Source: Embleya scabrispora DSM 41855 (GTDB taxonomy: Bacteria; Actinomycetota; Actinomycetes; Streptomycetales; Streptomycetaceae). Taken from it: a DNA stretch of 64,000 bases. The stretch spans positions 1 through 64,000 of the forward strand of contig NZ_KB889684.1 of NCBI RefSeq assembly GCF_000372745.1. The letters are read 5' to 3'. Of the stretch, positions 59,208 to 64,000 are shown piece by piece. The position numbers and the translations under genes were made by a program. Under the pieces are notes generated by a model. That model saw only the letters and a program-made list of their open reading frames with translations, was not told where the DNA came from and searched no databases. Each line of letters begins with the position of its first letter. The stretch's first letter is position 1.

Positions 59208-60488
59208 TCAGCCGGCGGGGCGCCGGGACCGACCCAGCGCGAAGCCGGCCGCGACACACAGGACCGGGGCGGTCAGGAAGCCGGCCACCAGATTGAGGCC
59301 GCCGTAGCCGGCCAGACCCAGGACCGACCCGGAGGCCGCGCCGCCCGCCGCGCCGGCCAGGTTCATCAGCAGGTCCGACACGCCCTGAACGCCCGGTCGT
59401 TCGCCCGCCGGCACCGATTCGGCGAGCAGCGCCGACCCGGCGACCAGAGAACACGACCAGCCGAGGCCGAGCAGGACCAGGCCGACCATGGTGCGCCACG
59501 TGGAGTGGCCCGAGGTGCCGGCGACGAACACCGCGACCAGCAGCACGAACTGGCCGCCCAGGATCACCGGGATCCGGCCGAATCGGTCGGCGGCCCAGCC
59601 GACCACCGGCGACAGGGCGTACATCCCGGCGACATGCAGGCTGATGGTCAGCCCGATCAGGGTCAACGCGGTGCCGTGGTCCTTCATGTGTACCGGTGTC
59701 ATCGCCATCACCGACACCATCACCACGTGTCCGAACGCCATCGTGGCCAGCCCGAGCATCGCCCGCGGTGCCCGGCGGACCACCGCGAGCGCACCGCGCA
59801 GGTTGCCGCGGGGCGGCTGCCGGTCGCCGAGGTCGATGCGGGCGAGCAGCAGCGGATCCGGGCGCAGCGCGGCCCACAGGATGCCGCCGGCGCCGGCGAA
59901 GGACACGACGGAGAACAGGAACGGCCCGGACAATTCGGGCAGGCCGAGTGCGCGGGCGACCACGGCACCCGGCTCGTTCAGGTTGGGGCCCAGGACCGCG
60001 CCGACGGTGGTCGACCACACCACGATCGACAGCGCCTTGGCCCGGCCCGCGTCGTCGGCGAGGTCGGTCGCGGCGTATCGGGACTGAAGGTTGGCGGCGG
60101 TGCCGGCGCCGAGGACGAGCAGCGCGGCGATCAACAGCGGGAACCACTCCAGTACGGCCGCCAGGATCACCCCGCCGGCCGCGGCCGTCGCGAGCCCCCA
60201 GCCGACGGTCAGCGCGACCCGCCGTCCGTGCCGGGACGCGGCCCGCGACATCGGGATGGCGAACACCGCCGCGCCCAGGGTGATCGCGGTGGTCGCCAAC
60301 CCCGACCAGCTCTTCGATCCGGACAGGTCCTCGGCGAGCAGGCCGCCGACGGTCAGCGCCGAACCCATCCCCACACCGCCGACCACCTGCGCGGCGATCA
60401 GGACGCGTACGGTCCGCTGCTGAAGCGCCGATCGGTCGACCCGCTCGGGATCGGCCGACGCGGATATGGCCGGATCCAAGTCGGTCAT
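59208..60488 (-). CDS. MFS transporter
   Basis: 426 residues with 12 predicted helices. It starts at ATG 60488. Loop 2-3 reads MSRAASRHGRRVA and the central loop holds RIDLGDRQPPRGN. The chain has the Gly/Ala-rich helices of small exporter-type MFS proteins (GGVGMGSALTVGG and AGAAGGAASG). The long reading frame continuing to 63863 on this strand is a shadow. Substrate unknown. A 137-bp gap separates it from NDH-2, so cotranscription is not certain. Confidence 0.84.
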   Translation of the reverse strand: MTDLDPAISASADPERVDRSALQQRTVRVLIAAQVVGGVGMGSALTVGGLLAEDLSGSKSWSGLATTAITLGAAVFAIPMSRAASRHGRRVALTVGWGLATAAAGGVILAAVLEWFPLLIAALLVLGAGTAANLQSRYAATDLADDAGRAKALSIVVWSTTVGAVLGPNLNEPGAVVARALGLPELSGPFLFSVVSFAGAGGILWAALRPDPLLLARIDLGDRQPPRGNLRGALAVVRRAPRAMLGLATMAFGHVVMVSVMAMTPVHMKDHGTALTLIGLTISLHVAGMYALSPVVGWAADRFGRIPVILGGQFVLLVAVFVAGTSGHSTWRTMVGLVLLGLGWSCSLVAGSALLAESVPAGERPGVQGVSDLLMNLAGAAGGAASGSVLGLAGYGGLNLVAGFLTAPVLCVAAGFALGRSRRPAG

Positions 60489-60698
60489 GCCGGGTTCACC
60501 ACCAGGTTTGGAAGGGATACGCGAACCCACAGCGTGACGGACGGACCCGGGTGATCCCAAGTGGGGGCCATGGTGACCCGGTCGTCGGTGGCGCGAATCG
60601 TTGGGGACTGCAAGATCATTCCACTGGAGCGGGCGGGCGGTCGACTGGGATGATGCGGGCATTCCAATGGGACGATCGACGATCGTGGGGGAGCGGAC

Positions 60699-61304
60699 GT
60701 GTTCATTTCCGAAGTGGGCGGAGTCCGGGCGCCGGACACGGCGAGCGCGCGGGCCGCGTACGGGGTCTGTGCGGAGTACGCGGAGATCGGGCTGCGGAAC
60801 CACTCGGTGCGGTCGTACTTCTGGGCCGCCTCGGTGGGGGCGGCCCGGGGCATCGAATTCGACGCCGAACTGCTCTGCGTCGCGGCGCTGTTGCACGATC
60901 TGTCGCTGACCGCTCCGTTCGACAGCCATACGCTCGCGTTCGAGGAGGCGGGTGCGCACCTGGCCCGGGTCTTCGCGGCGGGGGCGGGCTGGGCCGAGCC
61001 GCGTCGGGACCGACTGGCCGAGATCATCGTGCTGCACATGCGCGACGCGGTGCCGGCGGAGGCGGATCCGGAGAGTCACCTGCTTCAGATCGCGGTGGGG
61101 GCCGATGTGTCCGGGCGCGGACTGGATTCCTTCGAGCCGGACTTCGCCGCGGCGCTGCTGACGGCGGTGCCGCGAGCCGGGTTCGCGCCCGCGTTCCTGC
61201 GGGCCGCGCGCGATCAGGCGGAGCGCAAGCCGGCGAGTGTGGCGGCCGAGTTGATGCGGGGCGGGTGGGCCGAGCGGATCTGCGGGAATCCGTTGGACCA
61301 CTGA
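60699..61304 (+). CDS. HD-domain protein
   Basis: 201 residues from GTG 60699, with GGGGGAG 8 nt upstream. The metal box is visible as RNHSVRSYFW (first His, about 34) and AALLHDLSLT (His-Asp, about 65-68), with HMRD later near 115. It belongs to the small HD proteins related to cyanamide-hydratase-like and phosphohydrolase proteins. Metal binding and a hydrolytic role are likely; the substrate is unknown. The following gene starts 90 bp downstream on the same strand. Confidence 0.8.
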   Translation: MFISEVGGVRAPDTASARAAYGVCAEYAEIGLRNHSVRSYFWAASVGAARGIEFDAELLCVAALLHDLSLTAPFDSHTLAFEEAGAHLARVFAAGAGWAEPRRDRLAEIIVLHMRDAVPAEADPESHLLQIAVGADVSGRGLDSFEPDFAAALLTAVPRAGFAPAFLRAARDQAERKPASVAAELMRGGWAERICGNPLDH

Positions 61305-61394
61305 CGCGGGGCTCGCAGCGGCGCCGCCGGGTGTGTGCCCGGTCGTGGTCCCGGGTATGTACAGGCGCCGCAGACCGGAGGGATCGGCTGACCC

Positions 61395-61892
61395 ATGGCG
61401 ATGCTCGACGAAGACCAGGCCCGGGCGCTGCTGCGGGCCCTGGACGACCCGGAGCATCTGGCGGCTCCGCCGGATTACGACGCGGTCGCCACGCGCGAGC
61501 GTTTCGACCGGCTGGTCGAGCGATTGCACGCGGACTTCGGATGTCGCTGTCCGGTCGAGGGCGCGGCCGGAGCGGCGAGTCGACACGGGGTGATCGTGGT
61601 GCCCGCGGCGGCGCTTGCGGGGACCGGGCGGATCACCCTGGTGGTCAGCAACTTCGGCGACATGGTCGTCACGAGCGTCGACGCGCCGGACGATCACCCC
61701 GTCGGCGCGGCGCCCGCGTACGTGTCGCCGGCGGACCTGGAGCGGGTCGAGGCCGCGCTCGACGAACTCGGCTATCGGATCGTGCCGGAGGATGTGTTGC
61801 GGACGACGTACGACGGGGTGAGCCGGCTCGCGGACCATTACACGGTCGAGGACGGGCCGACGTGGTGGATCAGGTTCTTCGACTACCCGTGA
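61395..61892 (+). CDS. Conserved hypothetical protein
   Basis: 165 residues; GGAGGG is 12 nt before the ATG. It has a helical start (DEDQARALLRALDDPEHLAAPPDYDAVATRERF), then strands HGVIVVPAAALAG, ITLVVSNFGDMVVTSV, and ends ADHYTVEDGPTWWIRFFDYP. A single Cys pair (CRC) is near 52. No family is known to me. It may share a transcript with the HD gene in front. Confidence 0.7.
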   Translation: MAMLDEDQARALLRALDDPEHLAAPPDYDAVATRERFDRLVERLHADFGCRCPVEGAAGAASRHGVIVVPAAALAGTGRITLVVSNFGDMVVTSVDAPDDHPVGAAPAYVSPADLERVEAALDELGYRIVPEDVLRTTYDGVSRLADHYTVEDGPTWWIRFFDYP

Positions 61893-62250
61893 TCCGGGCG
61901 CCCCGGTGCGGGCCGTGTCGGCGTCCGGGGTGCCCATGCGGCAGGTCGCCGTCGGCCCGAACGACCGTGCCGGGACCGGGGCGCGACCGCCGCCGGGGGC
62001 CGGCCGACGGCCCGAGCCGGGGGCGCGTCGATCACGGCGGCGCGACCACCTCTGGCTGGGGTTTTGTTCCATCTCGGTGACGGTCTGGTCGAACTCGCCT
62101 ACCTCCGGATCGGCTTCCCCGCCTGCTGGTGTGCGATGTCGGTGACCGGAGCGCCGTTGGCCGAGGTCGAGGCGGTGTACGCGTCGACGTGGCGGGACTT
62201 GACCGGACCGGCTTCGGATCCGCAGGCGGGCGACGAAAAGCATTGCGACC
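61893..62250. other. Gene-less stretch
   Basis: Open frames here are short and inconsistent with the local codon bias. One plus-strand piece (about 62064-62261) reads LGDGLVELAYLRIGFPACWC, which might be a remnant, but no start, ribosome site or family supports it. Confidence 0.4.
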
Positions 62251-62278
62251 ACTACATCTGAAGTACTATAACTGTAGT
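62251..62278. promoter_or_regulatory. Promoter and palindrome of the reductase gene
   Basis: ACTACA (62251-62256) and TGTAGT (62273-62278) are inverted. Inside, ACTATA-AC-TGTAGT (62265-62278) is itself a near palindrome and contains a TACTAT/TATAAC -10-like box. It is an AT-rich island in GC-rich DNA, 41 bp before the ATG at 62319. Confidence 0.55.
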
Positions 62279-62318
62279 CATCGTCGCATGTCAGCGATCC
62301 CCACAGGAAAGAGCCCGG

Positions 62319-62897
62319 ATGCGAAAGCTCACGTACTTCATCGCCGCGACCCTCGACGGCTTCATCGCCGACAAGGACGGCAACTTCGACTTCTTCCCGG
62401 TGGGCGAGGACGTCCTGGCGCACCTCGTCGCCGAGTACCCGGAGACGCTTCCGGCGCATGTGGCCCCACACGTGGGCGTCGCACCGGACGCCGAGTTCCG
62501 GCACTTCGACACGGTCGTGATGGGCCGGGCCACCTACGACCCCGCCCTGCAAGTGGGTATCACGAGCCCGTACAGCCACCTGCGTACGTACGTCGTCACC
62601 GGCAGCATCACCGAGAGCCCCGACCCCGGGGTGACCCTGGTGGCCGGCGACCCGGTCGCCAAGGTCCGCGAATTGAAGGCCGAGCCGACCGGCAAGGGCA
62701 TCTGGCTGGCCGGCGGCGCGCGCCTGGCGGGGAGCCTGATGGGCGAGATCGACGAACTCGTGATCAAGACCTACCCGATCCTGATCGGCACCGGAATCCC
62801 GATGTTGTCGGGCGAGTTCGAGGTCACCGCGTTCACCCGCACGGGCGGCACGGTGCTCGCCGGCGGGACGTCCGTCGCGACCTACAGCAGGACGTGA
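62319..62897 (+). CDS. RibD-C/dihydrofolate reductase-like protein
   Basis: 192 residues with AGGAAAG before the ATG. It starts RKLTYFIAATLDGFIADKDGNFDFF, then VVMGRATYDPALQVG, YVVTGSITESPDPGVTLVAGDP and GIWLAGGARLAGSLM, the NADPH-binding loop, ending IKTYPILIGTGIPML. This is the RibD C-terminal type, a DHFR-fold reductase. Single-domain members in actinomycetes are widespread and act on unknown substrates. Its promoter carries a palindrome but no regulator gene is next to it. Confidence 0.87.
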   Translation: MRKLTYFIAATLDGFIADKDGNFDFFPVGEDVLAHLVAEYPETLPAHVAPHVGVAPDAEFRHFDTVVMGRATYDPALQVGITSPYSHLRTYVVTGSITESPDPGVTLVAGDPVAKVRELKAEPTGKGIWLAGGARLAGSLMGEIDELVIKTYPILIGTGIPMLSGEFEVTAFTRTGGTVLAGGTSVATYSRT

Positions 62898-62962
62898 CGG
62901 CGCGACGGTCGCGCTCCGCCGCCACGCGAGGCCGTCGGCGGCGGGGCCCGGTCGGGGCGGGC

Positions 62963-63832
62963 TCAGTCGAGGGCGAGTTCGAAGTCCCAGACCCGATGTT
63001 CGATGCGTAGACCGGCGAGGGGCAGGGCCTGGCGTACGGCGCCCTCGGTGTCGCCGTCGAATTCGAACACCGCGAGTTCGCGCACGTCCGGATACGTCCG
63101 GCGGATCGACTCCACCAGTTCGGCGACCAGGGCTCCCAGGATGGCGGCCCCGACCCCGGGGGCGGTGATCGCCTCGCCCGCGTTGAGGTACGCCCGGTCG
63201 TCTTCGACGGCGACGGTGAGCTCGGCGCCCTCGCCGATCAGGCCCACCCGGGGCGGGGGCAGTGTGCGCACCCGGACCGCGGGCAGGCCGCCCGGCGGCC
63301 ACCAGCCGCTCGGGTCGACCGTCCAGATCCGGGCGATCTCGCCGGTGACCCGGGCCCCGAGCACCCGGGCCGCCTCGCCCTCCGGCCCGGTTTCGGTGCC
63401 GCTCCAATGCAGCACCCGCGCCCCGACGGTACGGGCCTGCTCGGCGGCGCGCCGGTACATCCGCACGAACGCGTCCCGTTCCTCGGCGGTCGCGGGCGCA
63501 GCCCCGGGGCGGGGCTCGCAGACCAACCGGCGCGCGAGTCGATCGGCCCGCTCGCCCTGCGCGGTCACGGCGGCCTCGCCGTCGCCGTGGATGCTCAGCC
63601 GGCCGAGCATCCGGCCGGCGCGACGCGCGGTGACGGTCCCGATCCGATCGCCGGACGTGTCCGCGGCGGAGCCGATGCCGACGCCGGTATCGGCATCGGC
63701 CGAGGCGGCGATCGAGGGGGTCTGCGACGGCGACGTCGGGGCGGGAAGGGTCACCGAGGCGTAGACCTCCGTGGCACGCCGCTCCTCGGCCGCGGGGTTG
63801 CCGACCCAATCGAGAGAAATGTCGCGCTTCAT
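62963..63832 (-). CDS. Conserved hypothetical protein
   Basis: 289 residues from ATG 63832; GACGAT lies 6 nt upstream. After a Ser/Ala/Asp-rich stretch (about 30-65) come RRAGRMLGRLSIHGDGEAAV, a helical part EERDAFVRMYRRAAEQARTVGARVLHWSG, and strands AYLNAGEAITAPGVGAAILGALVAEL, AVFEFDGDTEGAVRQALPLAGL. It has the look of an ACT- or acetyltransferase-like fold but I cannot place it. Single gene, convergent with the reductase at 62319. Confidence 0.65.
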   Translation of the reverse strand: MKRDISLDWVGNPAAEERRATEVYASVTLPAPTSPSQTPSIAASADADTGVGIGSAADTSGDRIGTVTARRAGRMLGRLSIHGDGEAAVTAQGERADRLARRLVCEPRPGAAPATAEERDAFVRMYRRAAEQARTVGARVLHWSGTETGPEGEAARVLGARVTGEIARIWTVDPSGWWPPGGLPAVRVRTLPPPRVGLIGEGAELTVAVEDDRAYLNAGEAITAPGVGAAILGALVAELVESIRRTYPDVRELAVFEFDGDTEGAVRQALPLAGLRIEHRVWDFELALD

Positions 63833-64000
63833 GGACCCATCGTCCCCCGACCGGGGTGGGCACACAGATCGCACACCGCCGTCCGGCCGGGCCGGCCCCG
63901 TCCCGGACCGGACCCGGACCCGGATTCGGGGTGGTCGGGCGGGTGTGCCGTCGGCGGGTGCGGCGTGCCCCTGCCGTGTGGGGTGCGCGGGTGTGGCGGG

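Noticed and set aside
62064-62261. Possible small gene before the reductase
   Set aside because: Some protein-like sequence, but no start signal, and its end runs into the AT-rich promoter palindrome.
59208-63863. A 1551-codon minus-strand open frame
   Set aside because: Only its last part (59208-60488) is a real MFS gene; the rest is Arg/Pro/Gly-rich and antisense to or out of frame with the genes at 60699, 61395, 62319 and 62963. Long spurious frames are normal at this GC content.
1-64000. tRNA, rRNA, riboswitch, IS element or phage genes
   Set aside because: I looked for cloverleaf arms, transposase or integrase motifs (DDE, HUH, tyrosine recombinase) and terminal repeats and found none that hold up. 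A covariance-model scan would settle the RNA question.

Overview
The window is about 64 kb of very GC-rich DNA. It has strong third-position GC bias, frequent GTG starts, GTGA/ATGA gene overlaps, LAL-like ATPase, MmyB-type and WYL regulators, and bacterial terpene cyclases. All of this points to a filamentous actinomycete of the Streptomyces/Embleya type (inference from gene content; no 16S or core marker is present). There is almost no housekeeping. The window is dominated by one- and two-gene modules of regulator plus enzyme or efflux pump, and it holds several broken genes, which would fit an accessory chromosome arm.

Layout. 1-9.5 kb: a truncated hypothetical gene, DUF6817-like, VOC, XRE regulator, hydrolase, a TetR/MFS/SDR efflux module, and a WYL regulator divergent from a winged-helix protein. 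9.6-15.9 kb: DUF1772, a decayed TPR-type regulator, TetR/enoyl-CoA hydratase, MBL hydrolase, spermidine-synthase-like protein, SnoaL-like protein, then three adjacent broken genes (GlxA regulator, imine reductase, maleylpyruvate-isomerase-like). 15.9-31 kb: acyltransferase, TetR/permease/amidohydrolase operon, a double NTF2-like protein with a WYL regulator around a perfect 25-bp palindrome, TetR/GNAT with twin operators facing a frameshifted alcohol dehydrogenase, an ABM-truncated haemoglobin fusion, a secreted tripeptidase-like hydrolase and an ABC exporter. 31-46.4 kb: flavin/PNPOx protein and MocR regulator around a concentric palindrome, two two-component systems, a large AAA+ protein with a low-complexity insert, enoyl-CoA hydratase, methyltransferase, LipB, DinB and YciI proteins. 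46.7-51.6 kb: a translationally coupled class II (DxDD) and class I terpene synthase pair, followed by a membrane acyltransferase and an SH3-like anchored protein. 51.7-64 kb: a second HTH_42 protein, XRE regulator, SDR, small conserved proteins, a PIMT-like methyltransferase, type II NADH dehydrogenase, MFS transporter, HD protein and RibD/DHFR-like reductase.

How the genes work together. The strongest metabolic unit is the terpene pair at 46708-49445. The class II enzyme should protonate and cyclise a prenyl diphosphate, and the class I enzyme should ionise the product. The class I enzyme keeps the NSE triad, a diphosphate-sensor arginine and the C-terminal RY, but its aspartate-rich motif is replaced by E-N-S-L-V-D. 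No prenyl diphosphate synthase or P450 lies in the window. Elsewhere each small operon seems to carry its own switch, and several operators are visible as palindromes. Many starts show a TAnnnT-like -10 box about 6 nt before the ATG, as expected for leaderless mRNAs. No tRNA, rRNA, CRISPR array, IS element or replication origin was recognised.
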